From Bifidobacterium aemilianum (GTDB lineage Bacteria > Actinomycetota > Actinomycetes > Actinomycetales > Bifidobacteriaceae): a stretch of 64,000 nt of DNA. Below, piece after piece: positions 29,108 through 39,425 of the stretch. Below the pieces are notes generated by a model. That model worked only from the letters and a program-made list of their open reading frames with translations. It did no database searches and was not told where the DNA came from. The first letter of the stretch is position 1; every line of letters begins with the position of its first letter. Made by a program: the position numbers and the translations under genes. The stretch covers positions 1-64,000 of the forward strand of contig NZ_PDCG01000007.1 of NCBI RefSeq assembly GCF_003315635.1, given 5' to 3'.

Positions 29108-30784
29108 TTGGCTGAATTCGTATATCAGATGATCAAGGCCCGCAAGGCCTACGGCGACCGGGTGATTCTGGACGACGTGACCCTGAGCTTCCTGCCCGGC
29201 GCCAAGATCGGCGTGGTGGGCCCCAACGGCATGGGTAAGTCCACCCTGCTCAAGATCATGGCCGGCCAGGAGTCCGTTTCCAACGGGGAGGCCAGCCTGA
29301 CCCCCGGCTACACGGTGGGCATCCTCGAGCAGGAGCCGCCCCTGGATGAGGACAAGACCGTGGGCGAGAACATCAAGATGGCCTTCGGCGAGATCGCCCA
29401 GAAGGTGGACCGTTTCAACAAGATCGGCGAGGAGATGGCCGACCCGGACGCCGACTATGACGCCCTCATGGCGGAGATGGGCAAGCTCCAGGAGGATATC
29501 GACGCCGCCGATGGCTGGGATCTGGACTCCCAGCTGGAGCAGGCCATGGATGCCCTCCAGTGCCCAGACCCGGACACCCCGGTCTCCGTGTGCTCCGGTG
29601 GCGAGCGCCGCCGGGTGGCACTGTGCAAGCTGCTGCTGGAGGCCCCCGACCTCCTCCTGCTCGACGAGCCCACCAACCACCTGGACGCCGAATCCATCCT
29701 CTGGCTTGAGCAGTTCCTCCACCAGTACAAGGGCGCCGTCATCGCCGTCACCCACGACCGCTATTTCATGGACAATGTGGCCGAGTGGATCTGCGAGGTC
29801 GACCGTGGCCAGCTCTACCCCTACAAGGGCAACTACACAACCTACCTGGAGACCAAGGCCAAGCGTATGGAGGTCCAGGGGGCCAAGGACGCCAAGCTGG
29901 CCAAGCGGCTGAAGAACGAGCTGGACTGGGTCCGCTCCTCCCCCAAGGCCCGTCAGGCCAAGAACAAGGCCCGTCTGGAGCGCTACGACCAGATGGAGGA
30001 TGAGGCCAGAAGGTCCCAGAAGCTGGACTTCTCCGAGATCCAGATTCCCGCCGGACCCCGCCTGGGTTCCCAGGTGCTGGAGGCCGAGCACATCCACAAG
30101 GCCTTCGGTGACCGGGTACTGATAGACGACCTATCCTTCACCCTGCCCCGCAACGGCATCGTGGGCATCATCGGCCCCAACGGCGTGGGTAAGTCCACCC
30201 TCTTCAAGACCATTGTGGGCCTGGAACCCCTAACATCCGGCAAGCTTTCTGTGGGCGACACGGTCAAGATCTCCTATGTGGACCAGAACCGCGAGGGCCT
30301 GGACCCCAGCAAGAACCTCTGGGAGGCCGTCTCCGACGGGCTGGACTTCATTGATGTGGCCGGCGTGGAGGTCCCCACCCGCGCCTACGTGGCCTCCTTC
30401 GGTTTCAAGGGTGCCGACCAGCAGAAGATGACTGGGGTCCTCTCCGGCGGCGAGCGCAACCGCCTCAACCTGGCCCTGACCCTCAAGCAGGGCGGCAACC
30501 TCCTCCTGCTCGACGAGCCCACCAACGACCTGGACGTGGAGACCCTGGAGTCCCTGGAGAACGCCCTGATCGAGTTCCCAGGCTGCGCCGTGGTCATCTC
30601 CCACGACCGTTGGTTCCTGGACCGGATCGCCACCCACATCCTGGCTTGGGAGGGCGACGACGAGAACCCGGCCAAGTGGTACTGGTTCGAAGGAAACTTC
30701 CAGGCCTACCAGGAGAACAAGGTCGAGCGCCTGGGCGAAGAGGCTTCGCGCCCCCACCGCCTGCACCGCAAGCTCACAAGGTAA
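29108..30784 (+). CDS. ettA: ABC-F protein, energy-dependent translational throttle EttA
   Basis: Two ABC ATPase domains and no membrane segment. The start reads (M)AEFVYQMIKARKAYGDRVIL, nearly the EttA consensus, from TTG at 29108 with AGAGGA before it. Walker A motifs are GPNGMGKST and GPNGVGKST; signatures are VCSGGERRRVALCK and LSGGERNRLNLAL; Walker B motifs both end in DEPTN. The P-site-tRNA-interacting linker with KAKRMEVQ lies between them. The end RPHRLHRKLTR is also typical. It binds the ribosomal E site and gates entry into elongation according to energy charge. Length (558 residues) is normal. Confidence 0.92.
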   Translation: MAEFVYQMIKARKAYGDRVILDDVTLSFLPGAKIGVVGPNGMGKSTLLKIMAGQESVSNGEASLTPGYTVGILEQEPPLDEDKTVGENIKMAFGEIAQKVDRFNKIGEEMADPDADYDALMAEMGKLQEDIDAADGWDLDSQLEQAMDALQCPDPDTPVSVCSGGERRRVALCKLLLEAPDLLLLDEPTNHLDAESILWLEQFLHQYKGAVIAVTHDRYFMDNVAEWICEVDRGQLYPYKGNYTTYLETKAKRMEVQGAKDAKLAKRLKNELDWVRSSPKARQAKNKARLERYDQMEDEARRSQKLDFSEIQIPAGPRLGSQVLEAEHIHKAFGDRVLIDDLSFTLPRNGIVGIIGPNGVGKSTLFKTIVGLEPLTSGKLSVGDTVKISYVDQNREGLDPSKNLWEAVSDGLDFIDVAGVEVPTRAYVASFGFKGADQQKMTGVLSGGERNRLNLALTLKQGGNLLLLDEPTNDLDVETLESLENALIEFPGCAVVISHDRWFLDRIATHILAWEGDDENPAKWYWFEGNFQAYQENKVERLGEEASRPHRLHRKLTR

Positions 30785-30862
30785 GGACTGAGTGCCTGAT
30801 CCTGTTGCCTGGCTGGTAATAACGGGACATGGCATTGACAGAACAGCGCTTTGAAGGGACAC

Positions 30863-30909
30863 AGTGAGGAGGGCCTGCCGGCATGAGTTGTCGGCAGGCC
30901 CTCCTCACT
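30863..30909 (+). terminator. Strong hairpin terminator after ettA
   Basis: AGTGAGGAGGGCCTGCCG (30863-30880) pairs perfectly over 18 bases with its complement at 30892-30909, loop of 11. No T-run follows. Confidence 0.75.
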
Positions 30910-31201
30910 AGGTGCGTATTGGTTTCACCGCAGACATGCTGCCGGTTGCATGCACTGCTGGGCCGTAAGCTTGCTGTCGTTGACACCGATCGGCACCTGG
31001 CCAGACCGCCGGCCAAGCAGTCACCCTCCAAGCTCGTCACCGGCGGCGGGTATTGATATTCCTCAACAGCTACCCCATGGTCTGCCCAGAGCCCAGAATG
31101 CAGATGAGAGATACCAGACAGTGAACATTCCCCAGTAAATGGAGTGCATACCTATAGACTGATACCCGGTAATCGTTACTCACACAGATAGAGGCCGGGC
31201 A
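30910..31201. other. Intergenic stretch upstream of tesB
   Basis: About 290 bases after the ettA hairpin, with no reading frame I can support. The tesB promoter must lie near its end. Confidence 0.4.
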
Positions 31202-32161
31202 ATGACAGCAGACAACGAGGGAGCCCAGACCATGGGTCAGGTTCATGAACACGCAAGGCAACAGTCCCAGGAAGCCACTCCCCTTGAGCACCTGGTCCAG
31301 GTGTTGAGTATGGGGCAAGGGCAGGCCGAGGGTGCCCACACCTCCATCAGTGGGCAGAGTATCTACTTCCCTACCGGTCGGGTTTACGGGGGTCAGGTCA
31401 TCGCCCAGTCGCTGATGGCTGCGGCACAGACGGTCGACGGTAACCGCCTCCCTCACTCGGTGCATGGCTACTTCATCTCGGTCGGCAACATCGACCAGGA
31501 TCTGGACTTCGACGTGGAGAACCTGCGTGATGGGCGTTCCTTCTCGGCACGACGGGTCAATGTGACCCAGGAGCAGGGGGCCATTCTCACAGCCATCGTC
31601 TCCTTCCAGGAGCACGGGCAGACCGGTGTGGAGTTCGCCGACCCCATGCCCCAGGGCCTGCCGGACCCGGAGGAGCTGACCTCGGCCAAGGAGCTGATGA
31701 CCCCTTACGCCAAGCAATCCGCCTTTGCTGACTATTACGCCGAACAGTCACCCTTCGACATCCGTCACGTGGGCGGGACCGTCATGCTGGGACCGGACAA
31801 GGAGGCGTCTGCAGAGGATTCGGGTAGCCAGATGGTCTGGATGAGGGCTGATGGGCACGTGGATGTTGACCAGACCATGCATAGGGCCATCATGGCCCTG
31901 GAATGCGATCAGGTGATGATGGAGCCGGTGCTGCGCAGGGCCGGTCTGAGCATCGCCACGCCCGGCATCTTCTACGCCTCCATCGATCATTCCATGTGGT
32001 GGTACCAGGATGTGGACGTGAACGACTGGCTCCTGTACGTACAGGACACCCCGGTGGCTGCCCATGGACGCGGCCTGGGCACAGCCAAGGTATACAACCG
32101 GAAGGGTGAGCTGGTGGCAGCCATCAGCCAGGAGGCCATGATCCGCGTGCCCCAACGGTAA
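31202..32161 (+). CDS. tesB: Acyl-CoA thioesterase II
   Basis: A 319-residue TesB-type double hotdog protein. The N-terminal hotdog has TGRVYGGQVIAQSLMAAAQTV and LPHSVHGYFISVGN; the C-terminal one has IASIDHSMWWYQDVDVNDWLLY and GRGLGTAKVYNRKGELVAAISQEAMIR, the usual ending. It hydrolyses acyl-CoA to free acid and CoA in the cytoplasm. ATG 31202 is used; a second ATG lies ten codons on. The first 30 residues are poorly conserved. The gene stands alone. Confidence 0.9.
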   Translation: MTADNEGAQTMGQVHEHARQQSQEATPLEHLVQVLSMGQGQAEGAHTSISGQSIYFPTGRVYGGQVIAQSLMAAAQTVDGNRLPHSVHGYFISVGNIDQDLDFDVENLRDGRSFSARRVNVTQEQGAILTAIVSFQEHGQTGVEFADPMPQGLPDPEELTSAKELMTPYAKQSAFADYYAEQSPFDIRHVGGTVMLGPDKEASAEDSGSQMVWMRADGHVDVDQTMHRAIMALECDQVMMEPVLRRAGLSIATPGIFYASIDHSMWWYQDVDVNDWLLYVQDTPVAAHGRGLGTAKVYNRKGELVAAISQEAMIRVPQR

Positions 32162-32188
32162 CCTGCCGCTGCGCCCACTCAATTGCAT

Positions 32189-32226
32189 GTGCCCGCCAGG
32201 AGCCAATTCAGGCTTTTCGCGGGCAC
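32189..32226. terminator. Hairpin between converging tesB and the DUF3180 operon
   Basis: GTGCCCGC (32189-32196) pairs with GCGGGCAC (32219-32226); TTTT stands inside the loop. It lies shortly after the tesB stop. Confidence 0.45.
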
Positions 32227-32440
32227 TAGCATAGGGGCCTTTCGTCTGTCCCCACCACCTACAGCCTCCAGGACTCACATGGGCAGGGCTGGCACGGCTG
32301 TGCGGCAAGTTGAGCCCATAGGCCACTGACTATTGGACCATGGCATTCTTGGTCGGGTTGCAGCCTCACGTAAGAAAATGCGCCACTGGGCTGCTGCGCG
32401 CACAGCGGCAACACTGGAACAGCCCTATAGAAAGTATGGG

Positions 32441-33019
32441 CTAGCTCCTGGGCCGGTCTCGGGAATCATGACGAAGCTTGCGATAGTCGCCTGATGCGGC
32501 ATCAGTGGCGATGTCCAACTTGCGGCGGCGCTTCGCTTCCTTGACCTTGGGATGTTCCGGGCCTTCGGTCGGGGGTAGCTCACAGAGCTTTTCGCCAATG
32601 ATGCCGATGACCATGTCAATCAGACAGACCACCAAAGCCAGGGCGCATTCCATGATGGCCCTCTTATAGTAGGGCGCATCCAGATGGGGCAGGCTGACCA
32701 GGATCTGCCCGCCATACCAGCCGGTCAGGGCTGCTCCGGCCAATCCCAGGGCCTTGGCGCTGACCAGCGTGTATACGGCCTTGGCGGGGTCCATGCCGCT
32801 CCGCCGCTTGGCTGGTTCGGTGGTGGCATACTTGTGGACCTGCAAGGCCAGGACCAGAATGACGATGCCCATGATCAGGAGCACCATGGAAACCATCCAG
32901 GGGGCACCAATCAGGGAAAGGGCGAAGCGCTCTGCCGCCATGGCTATGGCAAGACCAGCCAGCAGGCCGATGACCAGGGCCAGCAGGTAGTACCACCAGG
33001 GGGTGCGACGGACTTTCAT
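32441..33019 (-). CDS. DUF3180-family membrane protein
   Basis: A 192-residue integral membrane protein with four hydrophobic segments (YYLLALVIGLLAGLAIAMAA; WMVSMVLLIMGIVILVLAL; KALGLAGAALTGWYGGQIL; CALALVVCLIDMVIGIIGE) and a basic cytoplasmic tail. DUF3180 proteins follow folK in many actinobacteria and have no known role. It overlaps the folBK relic by four bases (ATGA), so it is translated from the same message as ftsH and hpt. Confidence 0.8.
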   Translation of the reverse strand: MKVRRTPWWYYLLALVIGLLAGLAIAMAAERFALSLIGAPWMVSMVLLIMGIVILVLALQVHKYATTEPAKRRSGMDPAKAVYTLVSAKALGLAGAALTGWYGGQILVSLPHLDAPYYKRAIMECALALVVCLIDMVIGIIGEKLCELPPTEGPEHPKVKEAKRRRKLDIATDAASGDYRKLRHDSRDRPRS

Positions 33020-33930
33020 AAGGTCTCTCCAATGATCCAGTTGGCGGACAGCAGGCCCACCCGGTCCGCGTCAGGAGCCATGGCCAGCAGGTAGGAGACC
33101 GGATCCGGGCCCAGGCGGGCATCGGGGTCCATATCCAGCCAGGGTGCCAGCACGGCGGCCCTGTGCCTTGCCTCCTGCCAGCAGGGACCACCATGGGCAG
33201 GGCTGGTATCAGCCTCGCCACCCTGCATGTCGACCAGGTGCAGACTCAGGGCCCCCTCATGGGCCATTTCAATGGACTCAAGGGTTGCAGCCAGAGCAGG
33301 AGCCGCCTGGTGGCTGCTGACTTGCAGGACAGCCGACATGGCATCAGGACCATCCAGATTCGATACATGGTACAGGGGTGAGATGCCGTCCACCTGGTTG
33401 CCTGGGATGGCATCCAGGGACACAATGACCGAACGGAAGATCTGCTCCGCCTTTGGGGACACGCTACTCATGGCGATGACGGCGGACCCGGCGATCCGAG
33501 GACCCGAATCGGCAGAGGCGGCTTGACCCTGGGCAGCCGATGCATCTGCGGTACCATCCTCAAGCGCGGCTGCTGATTCGGCACGGCCCGGCATATGTGG
33601 CAGACGCCGGCCGGCAGGAAAGACCTGCCCACTTGGGGCCTGGCCAAAGGGTAATCCGGCTTCCGAGAACCCCTCTTCATCGAGGTCCTGCGCGCTTCCA
33701 CCATCGACTGGGGCAAGCGTGATGGTGAGGTCCCTGACCAAGGTATCCATGGTAGGCAGCCGAGGATCATCACAATGTACAATCAGGTCGAGATGCAGGT
33801 GGGGCAGGAGCTCCTCCGCTGGGATCCCTTCGGCACCCTCCAGGGAGAGGGTCACCTGGGCCTTGACCCGGCCGGCCACAACCCCAGAGGCCGATCGTGG
33901 ACCTAGTCCCTGCGCCTCATGCTCCTTCAC
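33016..33930 (-). CDS. Degenerate FolB-FolK (HPPK) relic, probably not catalytic
   Basis: An intact frame of 304 residues in the position of folBK. Residues 36-75 (LHLDLIVHCDDPRLPTMDTL) resemble the end of a dihydroneopterin aldolase. Residues 148-300 have the outline of HPPK: AVIAMSS..., DGISPLYHVSN, LESIE, then RHRAAVLAPWLDMDPDARLG. The metal-binding TLDLDLI motif is replaced by LSLHLVDM, so both catalytic aspartates are gone (Ser229, His231). The linker between is low-complexity. The frame is retained and coupled to ftsH (12-base gap) and DUF3180. It may have taken a new role or be decaying in frame. Confidence 0.65.
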   Translation of the reverse strand: MKEHEAQGLGPRSASGVVAGRVKAQVTLSLEGAEGIPAEELLPHLHLDLIVHCDDPRLPTMDTLVRDLTITLAPVDGGSAQDLDEEGFSEAGLPFGQAPSGQVFPAGRRLPHMPGRAESAAALEDGTADASAAQGQAASADSGPRIAGSAVIAMSSVSPKAEQIFRSVIVSLDAIPGNQVDGISPLYHVSNLDGPDAMSAVLQVSSHQAAPALAATLESIEMAHEGALSLHLVDMQGGEADTSPAHGGPCWQEARHRAAVLAPWLDMDPDARLGPDPVSYLLAMAPDADRVGLLSANWIIGETL

Positions 33931-33942
33931 ATCCCACCTCCA

Positions 33943-36237
33943 TCATTCACCGGACTTGACGCCCAGTGATTGCCTGAGCCCCTCGGGGATCTCGACGGGG
34001 GGCAGGTCCGAATCGGGCCGGCGGTCGTCGGAAAGCCAGAGCTTGCGCTCGGGGGCCTTGCGGATGGTCGAGAAGAGCTCGGCGAGTTCCTGGGCATCCA
34101 GGGTCTCCTTGAGGAGGAGACGGCGGGCCATCTCATCAAGGATGTCACGGTTCTGGTTGATGATCTCCCAGGCCTCGTCGTGGGCGGTCTCCACCAGCTT
34201 GCGGACCTCCTCGTCGATAATCTCGGCGGTCTTGTCCGAATACTGCTTGGGCTTGAGGCTGTCGGCGTCGGACTGGGCGTCAGCGGAATCCCACTTGATG
34301 GCACCAAGCTTGGAGGAGAATCCAAACTCCAGTATCATCTTCCGGGCGATGGCCGTGGCCTTCTCGATGTCATTGGAGGCACCGGTGGTGGGGTCATGGA
34401 AGACGATCTCCTCGGCTGTACGGCCACCCATGGCGTAGGCCATCTGGTCAAGCAGTTCGTTGCGGGACTCGGAGAAGCGGTCCTCGGTGGGCATAACAGC
34501 CGTGTAGCCCAAAGCCCTGCCACGGGGCAGGATGGTCACCTTGGTCACCGGATCGGAATGGCGCAGAGCTGCCGCCACCAGGGCATGACCGCCCTCGTGG
34601 TAAGCCGTGTTGCGCATCTCCGCCAGGGCCATGCCCTTGGACTGGCGCTTGGGTCCCATCTGCACCCGGTCGATAGCCTCATCGATGGCCCGGTTGTCGA
34701 TCAGCTGAGCACCAGCGCGGGCGCAAAGCAGGGCGGCCTCGTTGAGGACATTGGCCAGGTCGGCACCGGTGAAGCCGGGAGTGCGGACGGCGACGGTATG
34801 TAGGTCAACACCGGGCACGAAGGGCTTACCCTTGGCATGAACCTTGAGGATGGCCTCACGGCCCTCCAGGTCGGGGGCCTCCACGGCGACCTGCCGGTCG
34901 AAACGGCCAGGCCGCAGGAGGGCCTGGTCGAGCACGTCGGGTCGGTTGGTGGCGGCGATGATGATCAGGTTGGTGTCGTTGTCGAAGCCGTCCATCTCGA
35001 CCAGAAGCTGGTTGAGGGTCTGCTCGCGCTCGTCGTGCCCACCGGACATGCCTGAACCGCGCTTGCGGCCGACTGCGTCGATCTCATCAATGAAGATGAT
35101 GGCGGGGGCGTTCTTCTTGGCCTCCTCGAAGAGGTCGCGCACACGGGAGGCACCCAGGCCAACGAACATCTCGACGAAGTCCGAACCGGCCATGGCGTAG
35201 AAGGGCACTCCGGCCTCGCCGGCGATGGCCCTGGCCAGCAGGGTCTTGCCGGTTCCAGGAGGGCCATACAGGAGCACGCCCCGGGGAATGCGGGCACCCA
35301 GGGCCTTGTACTTGGAGGGGTCCTTGAGGAAGTCCTTGATCTCCTCAACCTCCTGGACGGCGGCCTGCTCACCGGCCACATCGGCGAACTTGGTCGTGGG
35401 GGTCTGACCCTCCAGCAGCTTGCCGTTCCCCTTCTTGCCGCCCACGCCCATGATGCCGCTGGCACCGCCAGGCATCATCTTGGACATCAGGAACCAGATG
35501 AAGCCAAGGAAGATCAGGAAGGGCACCACGGAGATCAACAGGTTGGTCCAGATGCCGGACTCCTCGATGCTGGAGGTCCAACCCTTGCTGGGCTTGGCGT
35601 TCTCCACGGCTTTGGATACCTGGGGCCCCTGGGCCTGCGCATAGTAGAACTGGACGTTCTTCCCGTAGTTGATGTCCTTGCCCGTTTGCGGATTTCTCTT
35701 GCTGAAGTCCTGGGACAGCTCCAGGGTCACCTGCTGCTTGTTGTCGACGATGTTGGCCCGGACGACCATGTTGCCCTTGCTGGCATCGGCCTGGTGGGTC
35801 GCGCTGAGCTGGGCCTTGGCCGACTCGCTGTTCTTGTCGCCGTCCTTGTTCTTGTCCGTGCCCTTCCGGTCGTCCTTGCCGCCCTTGGCGATGATGCTGT
35901 CATAGGACTCGCAGATTCCCTGCTGGCCCTTGTTGTGGACCTGGCAGGTGGACTTGAGCAGTTGCAGGCCATCGACGGTGTCGATGGTCTTGGCGCCCGG
36001 CATCTTGAACATCATCACGGACGCCAGGATCAGCAGCACCAGGATGGCCGCCCAGAGCCAGGAGTTCTGCCAGACGGGGCGCTTATCGTCCGGGCCATGT
36101 TTTCCGTCCTTGCCTGGCCCCTTGTCGTCCTTACGGTTGAAGGGATTGGTGAAGGGGTTGCCGTTGCCTGGCCTGTTATTCCCCTGGTTGCCGCCACCCA
36201 TGGGCGGGAGCTGCTGGGGACCTTGAGGGTAGGTCAT
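33943..36237 (-). CDS. ftsH: Membrane-bound ATP-dependent zinc protease FtsH
   Basis: A 764-residue AAA+ protease. A Gly/Asn/Lys-rich N-terminus precedes membrane segment 1 (about 59-77, [18 protein letters not shown]). An extracytoplasmic domain with an unusual Lys/Asp/Gly-rich insert follows, then segment 2 ([19 protein letters not shown]). The AAA domain has [31 protein letters not shown] and the pore motif FVEMFVG. The protease site is [13 protein letters not shown] (HExxH). It degrades misfolded membrane proteins and regulators. Its start overlaps the hpt stop (ATGA). Confidence 0.96.
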   Translation of the reverse strand: MTYPQGPQQLPPMGGGNQGNNRPGNGNPFTNPFNRKDDKGPGKDGKHGPDDKRPVWQNSWLWAAILVLLILASVMMFKMPGAKTIDTVDGLQLLKSTCQVHNKGQQGICESYDSIIAKGGKDDRKGTDKNKDGDKNSESAKAQLSATHQADASKGNMVVRANIVDNKQQVTLELSQDFSKRNPQTGKDINYGKNVQFYYAQAQGPQVSKAVENAKPSKGWTSSIEESGIWTNLLISVVPFLIFLGFIWFLMSKMMPGGASGIMGVGGKKGNGKLLEGQTPTTKFADVAGEQAAVQEVEEIKDFLKDPSKYKALGARIPRGVLLYGPPGTGKTLLARAIAGEAGVPFYAMAGSDFVEMFVGLGASRVRDLFEEAKKNAPAIIFIDEIDAVGRKRGSGMSGGHDEREQTLNQLLVEMDGFDNDTNLIIIAATNRPDVLDQALLRPGRFDRQVAVEAPDLEGREAILKVHAKGKPFVPGVDLHTVAVRTPGFTGADLANVLNEAALLCARAGAQLIDNRAIDEAIDRVQMGPKRQSKGMALAEMRNTAYHEGGHALVAAALRHSDPVTKVTILPRGRALGYTAVMPTEDRFSESRNELLDQMAYAMGGRTAEEIVFHDPTTGASNDIEKATAIARKMILEFGFSSKLGAIKWDSADAQSDADSLKPKQYSDKTAEIIDEEVRKLVETAHDEAWEIINQNRDILDEMARRLLLKETLDAQELAELFSTIRKAPERKLWLSDDRRPDSDLPPVEIPEGLRQSLGVKSGE

Positions 36238-36797
36238 GCTTCTTCTCCTTGGTAGACTTCCGGTCTCAACACCGCTATGGAGTCAAGGTTGCGGAAGCGT
36301 TCGTCATAGTCGAGCCCGAAGCCGACCACGAATTCGTCGGGAATCTCAAAACCCTTGTATCTTACGTCCACTGCCACCTCGCGCCTGGCGGGCTTCTCCA
36401 AGAGCACGAAAACATCGACCGAGGCCGCCCCGCGCCCTTCGAGTTCCTTGACCAGCCAGTCCAACGTATGGCCCGAATCGACGATGTCCTCGACGATCAG
36501 CACCCTGCGGCCCTTGACATCGGTGGTCAGGTCCTGGCGGATGCTGACGGTGCCTGTGGAGACGGTGCCGGAGCCGTAAGACGATAGGCTCATGAAATCC
36601 ATATCCGCCGGAATGCTCAGATTCATGGCGACATTGACCATGGTGTTGACGGCTCCCTTAAGAACCCCTACCAAGAGCAGATCGCCCCCACGGTAATCAT
36701 CGCTCACCTGCCGGGCGACTTCTGCAATCTTGTGTTCGATCTGATCCTTGGAAATCAGTTCGTGATCAATTTCTTCTGAGATGTCCGCGATTTGCAT
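36234..36797 (-). CDS. hpt: Hypoxanthine phosphoribosyltransferase
   Basis: A 187-residue purine salvage enzyme joining PRPP to hypoxanthine or guanine. The PRPP loop is [17 protein letters not shown]; other marks are [19 protein letters not shown] and [18 protein letters not shown]. One base separates it from the tilS stop, and it overlaps ftsH by four. The tilS-hpt-ftsH order is conserved across Gram-positive bacteria. Confidence 0.95.
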   Translation of the reverse strand: MQIADISEEIDHELISKDQIEHKIAEVARQVSDDYRGGDLLLVGVLKGAVNTMVNVAMNLSIPADMDFMSLSSYGSGTVSTGTVSIRQDLTTDVKGRRVLIVEDIVDSGHTLDWLVKELEGRGAASVDVFVLLEKPARREVAVDVRYKGFEIPDEFVVGFGLDYDERFRNLDSIAVLRPEVYQGEEA

Positions 36798-36798
36798 A

Positions 36799-37953
36799 TT
36801 ACCTATATTTGCACAGATGAATGACGTGTTTCTGACGGGCTGCTGAATATCCGCTGGGAAGGTGTATGGGACCTTGGCCGTGCCAGTTGGCTATGAGCTG
36901 GTCTATGGCCTCGACATGCCGAGAGAGCACAGGCAGTCCTAGGGCCAGCATGGTCTTGGCGATGACCCGTCGCCGCATGGCTGGGTGCTGGGCGGCCAGC
37001 CCCCTTGCCTGGATGCTGGCTGCCTGCGGACCGGCCGACGTAGGCGCTGCGGTTGTGAGCTTGGCACTGTTCGGAGAGGTGGTTGGCGATTGGGCAACAG
37101 AGGCCAGCGGCTCAAAACCCACCAATCTCACCATCAGCTCCTGGGCCTGCTGCTCCAGGTATTCCTGGTCCTGGGCAGCCAGACTGGCGCTATGGGCCAG
37201 GTGTGAGGTCAGATCTCCCCCGAAGAAGTCCTCCATATATGGCAGCAGATCGTGGCGGATCCGCGAGCGCAATGGGTAGTCGACGGGTAGAGGATGCCCC
37301 GCATCAGCACCGTCCCCATTGCTGGGGTCGTCCCACCATTCCAGGCCCAGGTCTGAACAGATTCCTGTGGTCTCCTCCCGGGTCAGCCTCAGGAAAGGAC
37401 GGGCGAAGGAAACCCCGTCGAGCCGGAAGCTGGCCGGCATGCCGGTGATGGAATCCAGGCCCGAGCTGTGCATGAGGTCCATGAGCACGGTCTCGGCCTG
37501 GTCGCTCTTGGTATGTGCCAGGAGCACCAGGTCGGCTGTTTTCGCCTTGGCCGCCTGGACCAAGGCCTGGTAGCGCGCCTGACGGGCGGAGGCCTCAAGT
37601 CCGGATCCAGCTTGCGCCACCCGTACGGTCAGCAGCTGGACCGGGTCCAGGCCAAGGCTCCGGCAATGTTGTGCGCACTGGTCGGCCACCTGGGCAGATC
37701 CCTCCTGAAGGCCATGGTCCACAATCAGGGTGCCGGCACGCAGGCCCAGGGAGGCACAAACAGTGGAGGTCAGGGCCGCCAGGGCCATGGAGTCGCGCCC
37801 ACCTGAGCAGGCCACCAGGACCAGGGGGGCATCCGGCAGAGGTTCATGGCTGCCGTGCTGGGCGAAGGCGGGGTCCTGCAAGCCCAGGCCCTGGCTTTTC
37901 AGGCAGCTCTTGAGGTCGCCTATGGCGGTGCGCAGACGGGAGGAGTATGCCAT
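36799..37953 (-). CDS. tilS: tRNA(Ile)-lysidine synthetase
   Basis: A 384-residue PP-loop ATPase that turns C34 of tRNA-Ile(CAU) into lysidine. The PP-loop is LVACSGGRDSMALAAL; further marks are VDHGLQEGS, ARQARYQAL and LAHTKSDQAETVLMDLMHSSGLDSITGMP. The C-terminal part is more variable, with an Ala/Thr/Pro stretch around residues 300-320. It starts two bases after the dac stop, so it is in the same operon. Confidence 0.92.
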   Translation of the reverse strand: MAYSSRLRTAIGDLKSCLKSQGLGLQDPAFAQHGSHEPLPDAPLVLVACSGGRDSMALAALTSTVCASLGLRAGTLIVDHGLQEGSAQVADQCAQHCRSLGLDPVQLLTVRVAQAGSGLEASARQARYQALVQAAKAKTADLVLLAHTKSDQAETVLMDLMHSSGLDSITGMPASFRLDGVSFARPFLRLTREETTGICSDLGLEWWDDPSNGDGADAGHPLPVDYPLRSRIRHDLLPYMEDFFGGDLTSHLAHSASLAAQDQEYLEQQAQELMVRLVGFEPLASVAQSPTTSPNSAKLTTAAPTSAGPQAASIQARGLAAQHPAMRRRVIAKTMLALGLPVLSRHVEAIDQLIANWHGQGPIHLPSGYSAARQKHVIHLCKYR

Positions 37954-37955
37954 GG

Positions 37956-39425
37956 CTACAATCCTGCTGCCTGGGTGATGAAACGGTCGATGGCCTCCTT
38001 GGCGGCGCCGGCATCCTGGGGTTTGTTGACGATGACCGCGAAGGCCAGCAGCCCGCCCTTGCTTCTGGATATGTTGCCGGACATGGAGGTCACATCATCA
38101 AGGGTGCCGGTCTTGACCCGCAACTGGCCGGATAGTTGCCCATCATCGAGCCTGCCGACCGCGGTGCCGACCAGCCCTGGCACCGACAGGCCCTCTGCGG
38201 CGGCCACCCCGGCACCCGGGCGAAGATTCTGGACCTGAACCTCGACCAGGGTCTTGGCGGAGACCAAGGACTGCGGCGCGAGTCCGGAGCAATCCGCCAT
38301 GCTGAGCCCCTGGCTGTCTATCCGCAGATCGGCCAACTTGGCTTTGACCGCCGCCACAGCCCCGGCCGGTGTGTTCTCGCCCCGAACGGCCAAGGCCAGG
38401 AGCCTGCCGAACTCCTCGGCGAGGGTGTTGTCGGAATGCCTAAGCATAAAGGCCATGACCTGGCTGAGCGGGGCCGAGGAGACCGATGCCAGAGGTGAGC
38501 TGGCGGCCGGGGTGGTCCCCTGCTCGACAGCACCCAAGACGCTGATGCCCTCCTGGGCCAGGAGGTCTGCGAAGGTCTGTGCGGCATCCGAGGCGGTATG
38601 GGTGGACAGGGGTGGGTAGCCGTTCAAGCCGTCCGGGTCATCTGGTCCACCTTCGGGCCAGAGCCGCCCGCCGTCGACAGCCATGGAGGAGGGAGGGGTG
38701 AAGAACATATGGTCAGGGTCGTTCTGGTCGATACCCGCAGGGCTGCGCTGGTCTGCGAATAGGGAGTCATCATAGGCCAGCCTGACCTGGCTGATCCCCC
38801 GCCGGCCCAAGGCCTGGGCCGTATCAAAGGCCAGGGACCTCAATCCCGCACGGCCGTTGACGTGCTTGGGGTCGTTGTCGCCGCGGCCAAGGAGCATGTC
38901 TCCATGCCCGGTCAGAGTCAGCTGCGGATCGCCCTCAGGCGCTTGGACCAGGTAGGTCTGGGTGTCCAGGGTGGACCCCATATCCAGACCGGAGGCAGCC
39001 GCCAGGGCTGTCAGGGTTTTCATGGTGGAGGCGGGCTGGCGCAGCTGCTGGGCCTCATGCTCGACCAGCAGATGGCCTTGGGCGTCTCCTATGGCCAGGG
39101 ACCAATCCTCACCCAGGCCGTCAGTGGCGGCGAACTGGTCCACGAGCTGCTGGGCCTGGGATTGGTCAATGGGCCTGTTGCGGTCGGCGGGCCCGGTCAG
39201 CGGCCTCTTGACTGCACCCACAGTGGCCGGAGCCGGATAATGCTTTTCGACCATGGGCTGCAAGGTCAGCGGACCAGGGAGCGCATCTGTCACATCGGCC
39301 AGCAGATAGGCGGTGACCAGCAGCAGGCCCAGGAGTGATGACAGACTGACGGTCAGGACCCTGTGGGCACGAACCCAGCCGGATCCGTCAGGGCCGCAAG
39401 TCCTGGTTTTCTCCGCCTCTTGCAC
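37956..39425 (-). CDS. dacB: D-alanyl-D-alanine carboxypeptidase/endopeptidase (PBP4 type)
   Basis: A 489-residue exported enzyme. A basic start is followed by a signal anchor (VLTVSLSSLLGLLLVTAYLLA). The active site motifs are PASTMKTLTALAAA (SxxK), MLRHSDNTLAEEFGRL (SxN) and LRVKTGTLDDV (KTG). SLFADQRSP and SMAVDGGRLWPEG are typical of the PBP4/DacB family. It trims or cleaves peptide cross-links of the cell wall. It is the first gene of the dac-tilS-hpt-ftsH operon. Confidence 0.92.
   Translation of the reverse strand: MQEAEKTRTCGPDGSGWVRAHRVLTVSLSSLLGLLLVTAYLLADVTDALPGPLTLQPMVEKHYPAPATVGAVKRPLTGPADRNRPIDQSQAQQLVDQFAATDGLGEDWSLAIGDAQGHLLVEHEAQQLRQPASTMKTLTALAAASGLDMGSTLDTQTYLVQAPEGDPQLTLTGHGDMLLGRGDNDPKHVNGRAGLRSLAFDTAQALGRRGISQVRLAYDDSLFADQRSPAGIDQNDPDHMFFTPPSSMAVDGGRLWPEGGPDDPDGLNGYPPLSTHTASDAAQTFADLLAQEGISVLGAVEQGTTPAASSPLASVSSAPLSQVMAFMLRHSDNTLAEEFGRLLALAVRGENTPAGAVAAVKAKLADLRIDSQGLSMADCSGLAPQSLVSAKTLVEVQVQNLRPGAGVAAAEGLSVPGLVGTAVGRLDDGQLSGQLRVKTGTLDDVTSMSGNISRSKGGLLAFAVIVNKPQDAGAAKEAIDRFITQAAGL

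Noticed and set aside
29009-30097. Long minus-strand frame over ettA
   Set aside because: Antisense shadow of a high-GC gene; ettA motifs are unambiguous on the other strand.
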